64,000 bases of DNA, taken from Pseudomonadota bacterium (lineage in GTDB: Bacteria; Pseudomonadota; Alphaproteobacteria; Rhodospirillales; Magnetospirillaceae). How positions within the stretch are numbered: the first letter of the stretch is position 1; every line of letters starts with the position of its first letter. The position numbers and the translations under genes are program-made. The stretch spans positions 24,696 through 88,695 of the forward strand of contig JAJXWP010000015.1 of the NCBI GenBank assembly GCA_021781575.1. Reading direction: 5' to 3'. The notes beneath the pieces are model-generated. The model made no database searches and had not been told where the DNA came from. It saw only the letters and a list, made by a program, of their open reading frames with translations. This document shows positions 44,010 to 53,528 of the stretch, in pieces.

Positions 44010-47000
44010 TCAGCCCTGCGCCTCGGCCTCCTGGGCTGCCTTTGCCGCCTGCGCTTTCTGGATCGCGGCATAAAGGCTCTGCGGCTGGAACGGCTTGAGC
44101 AAAACGACCACGGAAGGGTCAGGAAGATCCTTGGCCTCGACGACTTGCCCCGTGGCGATTACCACCGCCAGATCCGGCCGCCCGGCCAAGGCTTGGCGCG
44201 CCAAGGATACGCCGTTCATCTCGGGCAGGCTGAAATCGCTGATCAGGGTGCCGATCTGCGGATCACTTTCCAGAAGGCGCAGCGCCTCGCTCGGCCTGGC
44301 GACCGCCACCACTTGGCAACCCAGGCACTCCAGCGTTTCCGTCATGACGTCGCGGACCAGCGGCTCGTCCTCCACCAGCAGCATGCGGCCGAGGGCATCC
44401 TCGCCCGCGGCGGGTACCGGCTCAGCCGGTGCGCCACCCGGCGCCGCCTCCCGCGGATGCAGCATCTCATGGATGGCTTCGGCCAGCCGGGCCTGCCGGT
44501 AGGGCTTGCTGAGCAGAACCACTCCCTCCTCCAGCCGGCCGTTGCGCAGGATGGCGTTTTCCGGGTAGCCCGAAGTGAACAGAATGGGCAGGTCAGGCAA
44601 CAGCTGGCGGACCCGTTCGGCCAGCAGGCGGCCGTTGATCGCGCCGCGCATGACCACGTCGGTGAACAGCAGGTCGACCCGTTCGCCGGCAGCCAGGACC
44701 GCCAGCGCGGCCTCGCCGTTCCTTGCTTCCAGCACCGTGTAACCCAAGTCGGTCAGTTGCGCCACCACCGATGCGCGAACGGCGTCGTCGTCCTCGGCGA
44801 CCAAGACGATCTCATCCTCGCCATGCGGCATCCGCTCGGCCTCAGCCTCTTGCTCCACCTCGCTTTCTTCGGTACGCGGCAGGTAGAGCCGGATCGTAGT
44901 CCCATGCCCGATCTCGCTGTAGATCTTGACGTGCCCGCCCGACTGCTTGACGAAACCATACACCATCGACAGCCCGAGGCCGGTTCCGGCCCCCTCGGGC
45001 TTGGTGGTGAAGAACGGCTCGAAGGCCTGGTCGAGCACTTCCGGCGACATGCCGACGCCGGTATCAGTCACCGCCAGCGCCACGTAGTAGCCGGCCTTTA
45101 CGTCGCGATGGGCAGCAACATAGGCTGCGTCGAGAAGGGCATTGTCGAGTTCGATGGTCAGCCGGCCACCGCCCGGCATGGCATCGCGGGCGTTGATGGC
45201 CAGGTTGAGGATGGCGTTCTGCAACTGGTTGCGATCGACCAGGGCGGTCCACAAACCACCGCTGCTCACCATTTCGATATCGATATGCTCGCCGATGGTA
45301 CGACGTAGCATGCTGGTCATTTCGCCGACCAGACGATCGATGCGCAGCGGTTCGGGGCAAAGCGGCTGTCGCCGCGCGAAGGCAAGCAACTGGCTGGTCA
45401 ACCTGGCTCCCTGCTGGGCGCCACCGACGGCATTCTGCAGATAGGCGGCGGCATGGCCGCCGGACAGGCTGCGCAGCGACAGGTCGAGATTGGATAGGAT
45501 CACCTGCAGCAGGTTGTTGAAATCGTGGGCAATACCTCCGGTGAGGTGGCCCAGGCACTCCATCTTCTGCACCTGGAACAAGGCATGTTCCACCTCCTGA
45601 TGCCGGCGGCGGGTCCGCAGCGCAGTGATGCCGTAAGATACATCTTCTGCCAGTTCCACCAGCAGCTTGGCCTCTTCCGGGCCGAAGGCGTCGGGATCGG
45701 CGGAATAGATGGTGAGCGCGCCGAGGATTTCGGCGTCGTCCTTGAGCGGCAGCGCAATCCCCGAGCGAAGGCCGTATTTTTCAGCCAGGTCGCGCCACTG
45801 CGCCAGTTGGGGATCGCGCCTGAAGTCCCGACAGATTTCCGGCCCCCCCTGGCGGATCGCCCTGCCCGAGATGCCCTGACTCCGCGACGCCTCGCCCCAG
45901 GAGACCTTCACGTTCTCGACAAAGGCGGCTTCCGGCCCGGCCACCGCCACCGGCCTCACCGACCGTTCCTTGTCCTGTTCGGCCATGCCGATCCAGGCAA
46001 TGCGGAAACCGCCGCAACCAACGACGATGTCGCAGGTCTTGCTGAACAACTCGGTTTCGTCGCCGGCACGGACCACCGCCTGGTTGCCTTCGCTCTGCAT
46101 ATGGAGCAGCCGCGACAAACGCCGCATCGTCTCCTCGGCGGCCTTGCGTTCGTCGAGGTGCCCGAGCAGGCGCAGCACCAGCAAACAGATGACGATTCCC
46201 GACAGCATGAACGTCGCCGCCAGCCACATCATATGTGCGCGGGCCTCGGCCAGCCCGCTCAGCACGTCTTCGTCCGAGATGCCCATGACGATGACCACCG
46301 GATAATCGGCCAGCCGCTTGTAGAAATAGGTACGGGTGACGCCGTCGAAGGGGCTGGCCATGCGGACCCGGCCGCTGGGGTGGGTGTCCAGGTCACCCCA
46401 CATCTTCAGGCCGGGAATGACTCGGTCATAGTCCCCCGGAGCCGGTGCCGGATGACGGGCGATGAGCCGCAGACCCGGGCTCAGCATCATCGCTTCGCTG
46501 TGCGGTCCGAGCGCCATATCGCGGTAGAACTCGCTGATATGTTCGGGCACCAGGGTCAGCAGAATCACCCCGTCGAAGCGCCCGTCGCGAAGGATGGGGC
46601 GGACGAACCGGTATTGCATCCGACCGGTGATCCGGCCACGGCGGGTGGCGTCGATCACCAGGTCGTCCTCGGCCTGGTTGCGCAACCGGGTGAAGTAGTC
46701 GCGGTCCGCCAGATTGACCTTCGGCACGCCGGGAGCATCCGAGCGGAACAGGGCGTTGCCGTCGGCGTCGGTTATGCCCAGCAAATTGGAAAACGATTCG
46801 GAATGGGGTGCCTTCACGTCCGACAAATGCTCGCGCAGACGGTCTACACTCCCGTATTCCAGATAAAGATGGCGGATGGAGCGAAGATAGGTATCGGAAT
46901 AGTCAAATAACCCTATGGAGTATTTTTCAAACGACAGCAACGCCTGCTCGGCCCGCTTTTCGGACCACGCGAAACGTTCCTTTCTCAAAGCCTCGTAATT

Positions 47001-47111
47001 ACTCCATAGCAGCAAAAAAGCGATCAGTACAGTCAACAGGGATACAGCGATAACCAAGAATTTGTCGCGGTTTTTTTCTTTGCCGGCATCGCCTGCCTTC
47101 ATCATACCCAA
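44010..47111 (-). CDS. Hybrid sensor histidine kinase with sensor loop, GAF and two receiver domains
   Basis: This is a 1033-residue membrane protein. Membrane segments lie at about 18-37 (FLVIAVSLLTVLIAFLLLW) and 293-317, enclosing a periplasmic sensor of about 255 residues with a Cache-like pattern (GITDADGNALFRSD, LADRDYFTRLR). A GAF domain covers roughly 335-500. The phosphoacceptor is His529 in GGIAHDFNNLLQ, and the ATPase domain has DTGVGMSPEVLDQAFEPFF and GTGLGLSMVYGFV. Two receivers follow with phospho-acceptors Asp818 (LLFTDVVM) and Asp959 (LISDFSLPEMNG). The order kinase-REC-REC suggests an internal phosphorelay. Ligand and output are unknown. Confidence 0.93.
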   Translation of the reverse strand: MGMMKAGDAGKEKNRDKFLVIAVSLLTVLIAFLLLWSNYEALRKERFAWSEKRAEQALLSFEKYSIGLFDYSDTYLRSIRHLYLEYGSVDRLREHLSDVKAPHSESFSNLLGITDADGNALFRSDAPGVPKVNLADRDYFTRLRNQAEDDLVIDATRRGRITGRMQYRFVRPILRDGRFDGVILLTLVPEHISEFYRDMALGPHSEAMMLSPGLRLIARHPAPAPGDYDRVIPGLKMWGDLDTHPSGRVRMASPFDGVTRTYFYKRLADYPVVIVMGISDEDVLSGLAEARAHMMWLAATFMLSGIVICLLVLRLLGHLDERKAAEETMRRLSRLLHMQSEGNQAVVRAGDETELFSKTCDIVVGCGGFRIAWIGMAEQDKERSVRPVAVAGPEAAFVENVKVSWGEASRSQGISGRAIRQGGPEICRDFRRDPQLAQWRDLAEKYGLRSGIALPLKDDAEILGALTIYSADPDAFGPEEAKLLVELAEDVSYGITALRTRRRHQEVEHALFQVQKMECLGHLTGGIAHDFNNLLQVILSNLDLSLRSLSGGHAAAYLQNAVGGAQQGARLTSQLLAFARRQPLCPEPLRIDRLVGEMTSMLRRTIGEHIDIEMVSSGGLWTALVDRNQLQNAILNLAINARDAMPGGGRLTIELDNALLDAAYVAAHRDVKAGYYVALAVTDTGVGMSPEVLDQAFEPFFTTKPEGAGTGLGLSMVYGFVKQSGGHVKIYSEIGHGTTIRLYLPRTEESEVEQEAEAERMPHGEDEIVLVAEDDDAVRASVVAQLTDLGYTVLEARNGEAALAVLAAGERVDLLFTDVVMRGAINGRLLAERVRQLLPDLPILFTSGYPENAILRNGRLEEGVVLLSKPYRQARLAEAIHEMLHPREAAPGGAPAEPVPAAGEDALGRMLLVEDEPLVRDVMTETLECLGCQVVAVARPSEALRLLESDPQIGTLISDFSLPEMNGVSLARQALAGRPDLAVVIATGQVVEAKDLPDPSVVVLLKPFQPQSLYAAIQKAQAAKAAQEAEAQG

Positions 47112-47323
47112 CCCGTTCCTCGCAGCAGGATTGCCGGATCATACGCGAGAAACGTTGCGGAATAAACGTAGGTGTTAGTCACCCCCCATTCCTCACACTC
47201 GCGTTATCGCCGCTCGGCGGTGGCGCTCCTCCGCCAGTAGGATGGAAATCGCGCCTTCTCCGTCACAGGTCGGCCATTTATGATGTCCTGTTGCCGCCGC
47301 AATCATTGCGGGAGGGGGAGGAC

Positions 47324-47731
47324 ATGGCCCATACCGCGCTTGTCGTAGACGATTCGGAGATCGCCCGCGCCTTCATCATCGACATCCTGCGCAGACATGA
47401 TTTCGGCTCGATCGCGGAAGCCGAGAACGGGGCCCAATGCGTCGAAATCGTCCAAAAAAATCCACCGGACATCATCTTTCTCGACATCGAAATGCCGGTG
47501 ATGAACGGAATCGACACGCTGCGGGCCATCAGGCGGTTCCACAAGAATATTACGATCGTGATGATGACCGCCGTTGCGCATACCGACGTCGTGAACGAAT
47601 GCAAGCAACACGGAACAAATTATTACATCCTTAAAGACCTGCCTGAAGGAAAGATCGACACGCGGGTCGGCCAAATTCTCGAGCGGGTGCGCGGCGACGG
47701 GCAGGCTTGGCGCCGATCGCCTTGCCGCTGA
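47324..47731 (+). CDS. CheY-like single-domain response regulator
   Basis: This 135-residue receiver-only protein starts MAHTALVVDDSEIARAFIID. It carries the acidic pair DD, phospho-acceptor Asp in IIFLDIEMPVMNGIDTL, Thr in VMMTAVAHTD and Lys in YYILKDLPEGK, so phosphorylation should be intact. There is no output domain; such proteins act on motility, on kinases or in phosphorelays. The ATG follows a strong GGAGGGGGAGGAC. It is divergent from the large hybrid kinase gene (about 210 bases apart), which makes that kinase a plausible partner. Confidence 0.9.
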   Translation: MAHTALVVDDSEIARAFIIDILRRHDFGSIAEAENGAQCVEIVQKNPPDIIFLDIEMPVMNGIDTLRAIRRFHKNITIVMMTAVAHTDVVNECKQHGTNYYILKDLPEGKIDTRVGQILERVRGDGQAWRRSPCR

Positions 47732-47734
47732 AGG

Positions 47735-48499
47735 TCATCGCTTCGCCAAGATGAACAGACGGCGGAAGGGAAACAGCGTGACGCCGTCGCGGCGGCGCGG
47801 ATAGACTTCGGCCATGCGGCGGGTATAGTCGGCGAGGAAGGCACTCCGCCATGGCTCGTCGAGCGCGTCGAGCAGCGGCCGCAGAGCGGTACCCGCGGTC
47901 CATTGGACAACCGCGTCGCTTCCCTCCAGCGCGTGAAGGTATTCGGTTTCCCATATGTCAGGCCGAACGCCGGTGCCAGCCAGCAGATCCCAGTAGAATT
48001 CCGGCCGAGCCACCGGGCTCTCCCGCAATCTTTCCTTAAGGCGGGCAAACCACGGGCCGCCTCGGGCCGCCTCCAGCATGCCGGTATGCGACGGAGCGCC
48101 ATGATTGCGCGGCATCTGCACCGCCAGGGTTCCGCCATCCGCAAGGCCGCGCAGCAGGGCCGGGAACAGCGCCGCATGGTCATCGAGCCAATGCAGGGCG
48201 GCGTTGGAAAAGATGATGTCGGCCGGAGCCTCGGGCGCCCATTCGGCCAGGTCGGCCTGCACCCATTCGATCTCCGACGAGGCGCGGCGAGCTTTGTCCA
48301 GCATGGCGGAGGAGCCATCCACACCGATGATCCGGGCCTTGGGCCAGCGGACGCGCAACAGCCGCGTGACGTTTCCCGCCCCGCAGCCCAGATCATAGAT
48401 CAGGTGTGGCGCCGTGGCCTCGATACGGCTCAACAGGTCGACGGCCGGGCGCAGTCGGTGGTCGGAAAATTTCAGGTATTGATCAGGATTCCAGTTCAT
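47735..48499 (-). CDS. tam: Trans-aconitate 2-methyltransferase
   Basis: This 254-residue SAM-dependent methyltransferase methylates trans-aconitate, which relieves inhibition of the citric acid cycle. It starts MNWNPDQYLKFSDHRLRPAVDL, the characteristic Tam beginning. The SAM-binding motif I is LIYDLGCGAGNVTRLL and motif II is IIGVDGSSAMLDKA. Later DIIFSNAALHWLDDHAALFPALL and TLAVQMPRNHGAPSH follow the E. coli Tam pattern. It converges with the CheY-like gene three bases away and has no functional partner nearby. Confidence 0.9.
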   Translation of the reverse strand: MNWNPDQYLKFSDHRLRPAVDLLSRIEATAPHLIYDLGCGAGNVTRLLRVRWPKARIIGVDGSSAMLDKARRASSEIEWVQADLAEWAPEAPADIIFSNAALHWLDDHAALFPALLRGLADGGTLAVQMPRNHGAPSHTGMLEAARGGPWFARLKERLRESPVARPEFYWDLLAGTGVRPDIWETEYLHALEGSDAVVQWTAGTALRPLLDALDEPWRSAFLADYTRRMAEVYPRRRDGVTLFPFRRLFILAKR

Positions 48500-48668
48500 C
48501 GCCGCCGCTCCATCAAGGCCGCGGCAATCCTATCAAGGCTCCGTTCAAAAATAACCGCGTCTTTGAACGGGGCTTGGCGATCCGTCAGGGAATGATGTCG
48601 ACAGGGAAAATCGACGACGCGCCTCGGTCTTGGTACCATGGGTTGAATTTTTTTGATAGAAAGGCCCG

Positions 48669-49556
48669 ATGTCGATCAATATCCTCCACCGCATCACATT
48701 CATCACCATCGTCATCGCCATGACGCTGTCGCCCCTGCTGGCCGAGGCAAAAGCCGGCAAAGGCAGCAGCCTGGGCAGCCGCGGCAGCCGTACCTACGTC
48801 CAGCCGAACGGCACCGCGGCCAAGCCGATGGAACGCAGCATCACTCCGCCGCCCTCCCAGGCCATCCCGCGGCGGCCGGTGGTTACGCCTTCGCCCGCGG
48901 CCCGGCCACCCTTCCTGCAAAGCCATCCCTTCGTCGGCGGCCTTCTCGGTGGACTGTTCGGGGCCGGCCTGATGTCGCTCCTGTTCGGCGGACATTTCTT
49001 CGGCGGCGGAGCCGCCGGTCTGCTGGGGGCGATCCTGCAACTGGCCTTGCTCGCCGTTCTTGCCAAAACGGCCATATCCTACTGGCGCCGCCCCCGTCCA
49101 TCGACCGCCTCGTCCCCTATGGCGCCGCCGCCGCCAACGGCCAACCCGGCCGAATTTGCCTTGGGGCCGAATGACCTGACCGCCTTCGAAGGAATCCTGT
49201 GCGAGGTGCAGGCCGCCTGGAGCGCCGGCGACGCTGGTGCCCTGCCGCGGCTGATGACGCCGGAAATGGCCGCCTATCTGGGTGAGCAACTGCGCGAGGA
49301 CCGTGCCCGGGGCGTCGAGAACCATGTCGAGCAGGTCCGCCTGATCAAGGGCGACATCAACGAAACCTGGCAGGAAGGGCGGGTGCAATACGCCACGGTG
49401 ACCATGACCTGGACGGCGCTGGACTATACCCTGCGGATCGGAACCGAGCAGTTGGTGGAAGGTGACCCACGATCACCGCAGCGGACCACCGAGGTTTGGA
49501 CCTTCGTCCGGCGCTTGGTCGGTCCCTGGCAGATGAGTGCCATCCAGCAGGTATGA
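48669..49556 (+). CDS. Tim44-like domain protein
   Basis: This 295-residue exported or membrane protein has a signal segment (ITFITIVIAMTLSPLLAEAKA). A low-complexity Ser/Pro linker and a Gly/Phe/Leu-rich membrane stretch follow (VGGLLGGLFGAGLMSLLFGG, LLGAILQLALLAVLA). The C-terminal Tim44-like domain from about residue 165 starts LTAFEGILCEVQAAWSAGD and includes LKGDINETWQEGRVQYATVTMTWTA-like strands. Bacterial Tim44-like proteins are ancestors of the mitochondrial import subunit but their own role is not settled. A long non-coding region lies downstream. Confidence 0.84.
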   Translation: MSINILHRITFITIVIAMTLSPLLAEAKAGKGSSLGSRGSRTYVQPNGTAAKPMERSITPPPSQAIPRRPVVTPSPAARPPFLQSHPFVGGLLGGLFGAGLMSLLFGGHFFGGGAAGLLGAILQLALLAVLAKTAISYWRRPRPSTASSPMAPPPPTANPAEFALGPNDLTAFEGILCEVQAAWSAGDAGALPRLMTPEMAAYLGEQLREDRARGVENHVEQVRLIKGDINETWQEGRVQYATVTMTWTALDYTLRIGTEQLVEGDPRSPQRTTEVWTFVRRLVGPWQMSAIQQV

Positions 49557-50186
49557 TCACATGGGTAAGCCCCAACGCAAATGGCATCGCAGTGGGTTTC
49601 GTTGTGGTCGAGGCTTGATCCTCTGAAGCGGAGACCCAATATCCAATGCTAGAAGCTCGAGCGTGGGAACAGCCCCGCGCACCAGCCGGAAACGGAGGGT
49701 CAGTAAGGCGAAAACGCCTGAAGTTCCGGATTGCCAAATCCGGATCGAGCATACCGAAGGCTCGACCGCGAAATCGGCCGGGCCTTCTGCGCGTCTGGGG
49801 TCCCTTTTGCGGCGGACCGCTGGCCACCTGCTTCTCCGACACATGTCCTGGGGACGTGGCGGTGCCCTCGCTGGCGCCTGCGCTCAAACCCTCCCCCCGC
49901 CAACACAGCAGGGGATTCGATCACTGTCCACCGCATGCGGCCCGGCACTCCTGCCACCCCTCGGAAGGGGCTCGCAAGGTTGAGAAAGGGAACCTTGCAA
50001 TAGCGTCAGCCGTTGGCAATCTCGGCGGCAACCGCCATCAGTTGCCCCAGGGTGCCGACGCGGAGCAATGGAGTCGCATCTTTTGCCTCGGCCACCTCTT
50101 GCCGGAGCAAGCCGCTGATTGAGCGAAACAGTCTGTTACGAAAATCCGCCGCGGTGGTCATACGGATGAAAAACAGGAGGGATACG
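49557..50186. other. 630-base region without a convincing gene
   Basis: Open frames here are on several frames with unnatural composition, and none has a recognisable product or clear ribosome site until the Spy-like gene at 50187. A small hairpin GCAAGGTT...AACCTTGC (about 49973-49998) and several short GC-rich inverted repeats are present. It may hold an unrecognised structured RNA, a decayed gene, or only promoters. I saw no RNase P, tmRNA, SRP or 6S signatures. Confidence 0.4.
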
Positions 50187-50816
50187 ATGTCGCCACAACA
50201 AGTGAAGGACGTTCCCATGTCGAAGATGAGACTCGCCGCCCTGGTTGCCGTCCCGTTGCTTTGGGCATCGATGGCATCCGCCCAGCCCGCTCCGGCGGAC
50301 CAAGGGACGCCATCCACGCCGATGGCCGGACAGCGCTTCGATTTCGCCTCCATCCACAAGCGGATGTGCAACGAGCACCAGGCCCGCCAAGCCGCCCATG
50401 TCGCATATATCGAAGCCATGCTGGACCTGACAGAGGCGCAGCGGCCGGCATTCAACAAGTGGCGCCAGGCCATCCACGAAGCCGCCGGTAAAGAGCACGC
50501 GGCCTGCCTGGCGAATACGCCGAAGGAAAATGCCCGGCCGACGGCGGTCGAGCGCGAAGCCCATATGGAAAAGATGTTGGCGGCCAAGCTGCAAACACTG
50601 CAGGCAACCCGCCCGGAACTCGAAGCCCTTTACCAGGCGCTGACACCGGCGCAACGGGCGGTTTTCGATCGCTCCTTTGGCCCTGGGCACGGGATGGGAC
50701 CCTGGCATATGGGCAAGGGGATGGGGATGGGGATGGAGATGGGCATGGGCATGGGCATGGGCATGGGGCCCTGTCACATGAGGCAAGGGCCCGCCATGAT
50801 GGGATCGCCGAACTGA
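50187..50816 (+). CDS. Spy/CpxP-like (LTxxQ) periplasmic protein with Met/Gly/His-rich tail
   Basis: This protein of about 209 residues starts at an ATG preceded by CAGGAGGGATACG; a second ATG at 50217 would give a more usual signal peptide, MSKMRLAALVAVPLLWASMA. The mature part has two LTxxQ motifs of the Spy/CpxP chaperone family, LDLTEAQRPAFNKW and ALTPAQRAVFDRSF. The last 45 residues are rich in Met, Gly, His and Pro (GPGHGMGPWHMGKGMGMGME and on) and end near PCHMRQGPAMMG. Such a tail suits copper or other soft-metal binding. Spy-family proteins guard periplasmic proteins under envelope or metal stress. No metal-pump genes are adjacent. Confidence 0.78.
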   Translation: MSPQQVKDVPMSKMRLAALVAVPLLWASMASAQPAPADQGTPSTPMAGQRFDFASIHKRMCNEHQARQAAHVAYIEAMLDLTEAQRPAFNKWRQAIHEAAGKEHAACLANTPKENARPTAVEREAHMEKMLAAKLQTLQATRPELEALYQALTPAQRAVFDRSFGPGHGMGPWHMGKGMGMGMEMGMGMGMGMGPCHMRQGPAMMGSPN

Positions 50817-50954
50817 GCAACCCGCCGGAAGACACCGACCGGAGAGCTCCGCAATCAAGAGGCTCGCCGGCGGCTCCTCCGGAGGGAATGGATTGACGGG
50901 GCGGAAACCGCCGTTAATTCTTTTCTACCCGGAATCGGTAAGCGAGGCGCGACT

Positions 50955-51794
50955 ATGGTGCGCAGGCTGTTCCGTATCGCCGCCGCCGCCCTTATCGTTG
51001 CGGTAGCGGTCCCGCAACCTTCGCTCGCCCACGACCGGTGGCGCCACACCTACCGGCCCTACGGCATCTACCCCCGATACTGGCATGGCGGCCATTGGGT
51101 GCATGGCTGGCACATGGGCCACGACGGGTGGTGGTGGGTCATCGGCGCCGCCTGGTACTTCTATCCGGCACCGGTCTATCCCTATCCCGAGCCGCCGCTG
51201 GTCGTGGTGACGCCACCGCCACCGCCCCTGATCCCACCCCAATATTACTACTATTGCCCCAATCCGCCCGGCTATTACCCAGGCCTGCCGGGCTGCCCGA
51301 TCGGCTGGCAGCTGGTCCCGGCAATGCCGGGACCGCCGCCGACGCCCTTGCCGCCCCCGGCAGTTCCACCACCCGGCCCGGCCGGTGGCCTCGACAAGAG
51401 CACCGCCGGCACCGTCCTCGGCGCCATCGGGGGCGGGCTGGCCGGCGCCCAAATGGGCCATGGCTCCGGCAAGGTTGCTGCGACCGCCGCCGGCACTTTG
51501 CTGGGAGCGCTGATCGGCCACGAAGTCGGCGCCTCGCTCGACCGTGCTGATCTGCTGGCGGCGAGCAAGGCGGAACGAACCGCCTATACGGCGCCGCTCG
51601 GGCAGGCGATCGCCTGGAACAACCCCGAAAGCGGGCACTCCGGCACCATAACCCCGCTCCGCGACGGGCAGGATTCCAGCGGGCATTACTGCCGTCAATT
51701 TCAGCAAAACATCGTCATCGCCGGTCACAGCCAGCAGGGCTACGGCACCGCTTGCCGCATGCCCGACGGCTCGTGGCAGGTGGTGCCGGATTGA
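50955..51794 (+). CDS. Glycine-zipper surface protein with proline/tyrosine-rich region
   Basis: This exported protein of 279 residues has a signal peptide (LFRIAAAALIVAVAVPQPSLAHD). A His/Trp/Tyr-rich segment (RYWHGGHWVHGWHMGHDGWW) and a Pro/Tyr-rich spacer (PPPPPLIPPQYYYYCPNPPG) follow. Around residues 155-200 a glycine zipper of the Rickettsia 17-kDa antigen type appears (TVLGAIGGGLAGAQMGHGSG, LLGALIGHEVGASLDRAD). The C-terminal RQFQQNIVIAGHSQQGYGTACRMPDGSW matches the usual tail of that family, including the conserved Cys. It is probably an outer-membrane-associated envelope protein. A hairpin of the TGACGGATGG family follows. Confidence 0.8.
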   Translation: MVRRLFRIAAAALIVAVAVPQPSLAHDRWRHTYRPYGIYPRYWHGGHWVHGWHMGHDGWWWVIGAAWYFYPAPVYPYPEPPLVVVTPPPPPLIPPQYYYYCPNPPGYYPGLPGCPIGWQLVPAMPGPPPTPLPPPAVPPPGPAGGLDKSTAGTVLGAIGGGLAGAQMGHGSGKVAATAAGTLLGALIGHEVGASLDRADLLAASKAERTAYTAPLGQAIAWNNPESGHSGTITPLRDGQDSSGHYCRQFQQNIVIAGHSQQGYGTACRMPDGSWQVVPD

Positions 51795-51828
51795 CGTAAT
51801 CCGGCGGCCCACCAACTTATTGAATTGT

Positions 51829-51876
51829 GGTGAAAATTTGACGGATGGCGTGGGTACCATCCGTCAAATTCTCACC
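51829..51876. repeat. Hairpin of TGACGGATGG family, copy 2
   Basis: GGTGAAAATTTGACGGATGG (51829-51848) pairs with CCATCCGTCAAATTCTCACC (51857-51876) with a single mismatch around an eight-base loop. The core is shared with 23819-23864. It lies between convergent genes (the glycine-zipper protein gene and groL), where it may act as a structured transcript end, although no T run follows. Confidence 0.7.
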
Positions 51877-51914
51877 TAGCGCAGCGGCCGGCTCCGCTTT
51901 TGCCGCTACCGCCT

Positions 51915-53528
51915 TTACAGCGCCAGTTCGGCCCCCGCCGGCTCTGCCTTCGGCGGCTCCGCCACCATCGCCTCGGTGGTGATCATCAACCCGGCCACCG
52001 AGGCGGCATCCTGCAGGGCAGTACGCACCACCTTGGCCGGATCGATGATGCCCGCCGCCACCAGATTGCGGTATGTGTCGGACTGCGCGTCGTATCCCCA
52101 GTCATAGTCGGCACCGTCCAACAGCGTGCCGACGACGATCGATCCGTCCCGCCCCGCGTTCTCCGCGATCTGCCGAGCCGGCGCCTGCAACACCTTGCGG
52201 AGGATGTCGACGCCGGCCTTCTGGTCGTGCCCCGACGGAACCACATCATCCAACGCCGCGGCCGCGCGTAGCAGGGCGACCCCGCCGCCCGGCAGGATGC
52301 CTTCCGCCACCGCCGCTCGTGTCGCGTGCAGGGCGTCGTCGACGCGGTCCTTACGTTCCTTGACCTCGACCTCGGTCGAACCGCCGACACGAATGACCGC
52401 CACCCCGCCGGCCAGCTTGGCCAGACGTTCCTCCAACTGCTCACGGTCGTAGTCGCTCGACGCTTCGTCGATCTGCAGCCTGATCCGCGCGATTCGCTCG
52501 TCAATATCCGCTTTGGTCCCAGCCCCGCCGACGAGAGTGGTCGATTCCTTGTCAACCCGCACCGTCTTCGCCCGCCCCAGCATGCCGACGGTTACGGCCT
52601 CAAGCTTGAAACCCAGTTCTTCGCTGACCAGTTGCCCGGCAGTGAGCACGGCAATGTCCTCCAGCAAGGCCTTGCGGCGGTCTCCGAACCCCGGCGCCTT
52701 GACCGCGACCACCCGCAATCCGCCCCGCAGCTTGTTGACCACCAGCGTCGCCAGAGCATCGCCCTCGATGTCCTCGGCGATAACCATCAACGGACGGCCG
52801 GCCTGGACGACGGCTTCCAGCAGCGGCAGCAGGACCTGCACACTGGACAACTTCTTGTCATAGATCAGGATAAGGGGATCGTCCAACTCGGCCACCATCT
52901 TCTCGTTGTCGGTGACGAAATAAGGCGACAGGTAGCCGCGATCGAACTGCATCCCTTCGACGATCTCAAGCTCGGTTTCCAGCGATTTCGCTTCCTCCAC
53001 CGCGATGACGCCTTCCTTGCCGACCTTTTCCATCGCTCGGGCCAACATCTCGCCGATCCCGGCATCGCCGTTGGCGGAGATGGTGGCGACCTGGGCGATC
53101 TCGGCGCCGGCGGAGATCTTTTGCGCCCGACGGGAAAGTTCGGCGACCACGGCCTCGACTCCCAGGTCGATGCCGCGTTTCAGGTCCATCGGATTCATCC
53201 CGGCGGCGACATCCTTGGCCCCCTCGCGGACGATCGCATGGGCAAGAATGGTCGCCGTGGTGGTGCCGTCCCCGGCCAGTTCGCTGGTCTTCGTCGCCAC
53301 CTCCCGCACCATCTGCGCCCCCATGTTCTCGAACCTGTCCGGAAGTTCGATCTCTTTGGCGACGGTTACCCCGTCCTTGGTTATGCGCGGTGCGCCAAAC
53401 GGTCTGTCGAGGATGACGTTGCGCCCTTTCGGCCCCAGGGTAACCCTGATGGCGTTGGCAAGAATATCCACTCCGTGCAGCATCCGAGCCCGCGCCTCGG
53501 GGCCGAACTTGACGTCTTTTACAGCCAT
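51915..53528 (-). CDS. groL: GroEL chaperonin (60 kDa), without adjacent groES
   Basis: This 537-residue chaperonin subunit starts [20 protein letters not shown]. It has the ATP site segments [19 protein letters not shown] and TNTAT-like [20 protein letters not shown], plus [20 protein letters not shown] and [16 protein letters not shown]. The usual C-terminal Gly-Gly-Met tail is absent; the protein ends [14 protein letters not shown]. No groES gene is found on either side, whereas the main bacterial operon is groES-groEL, so this is probably a secondary copy. AGGAGG precedes the ATG. No CIRCE-type operator is visible upstream. Confidence 0.96.
   Translation of the reverse strand: MAVKDVKFGPEARARMLHGVDILANAIRVTLGPKGRNVILDRPFGAPRITKDGVTVAKEIELPDRFENMGAQMVREVATKTSELAGDGTTTATILAHAIVREGAKDVAAGMNPMDLKRGIDLGVEAVVAELSRRAQKISAGAEIAQVATISANGDAGIGEMLARAMEKVGKEGVIAVEEAKSLETELEIVEGMQFDRGYLSPYFVTDNEKMVAELDDPLILIYDKKLSSVQVLLPLLEAVVQAGRPLMVIAEDIEGDALATLVVNKLRGGLRVVAVKAPGFGDRRKALLEDIAVLTAGQLVSEELGFKLEAVTVGMLGRAKTVRVDKESTTLVGGAGTKADIDERIARIRLQIDEASSDYDREQLEERLAKLAGGVAVIRVGGSTEVEVKERKDRVDDALHATRAAVAEGILPGGGVALLRAAAALDDVVPSGHDQKAGVDILRKVLQAPARQIAENAGRDGSIVVGTLLDGADYDWGYDAQSDTYRNLVAAGIIDPAKVVRTALQDAASVAGLMITTEAMVAEPPKAEPAGAELAL

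Noticed and set aside
49557..50012. RNase P, tmRNA, SRP or 6S RNA gene in the long gap
   Set aside because: Diagnostic conserved segments of these RNAs were looked for and not found.
50721..50768. CRISPR or non-coding satellite at the ATGGGN array
   Set aside because: The hexamers are in frame inside a secreted protein and have no spacers.
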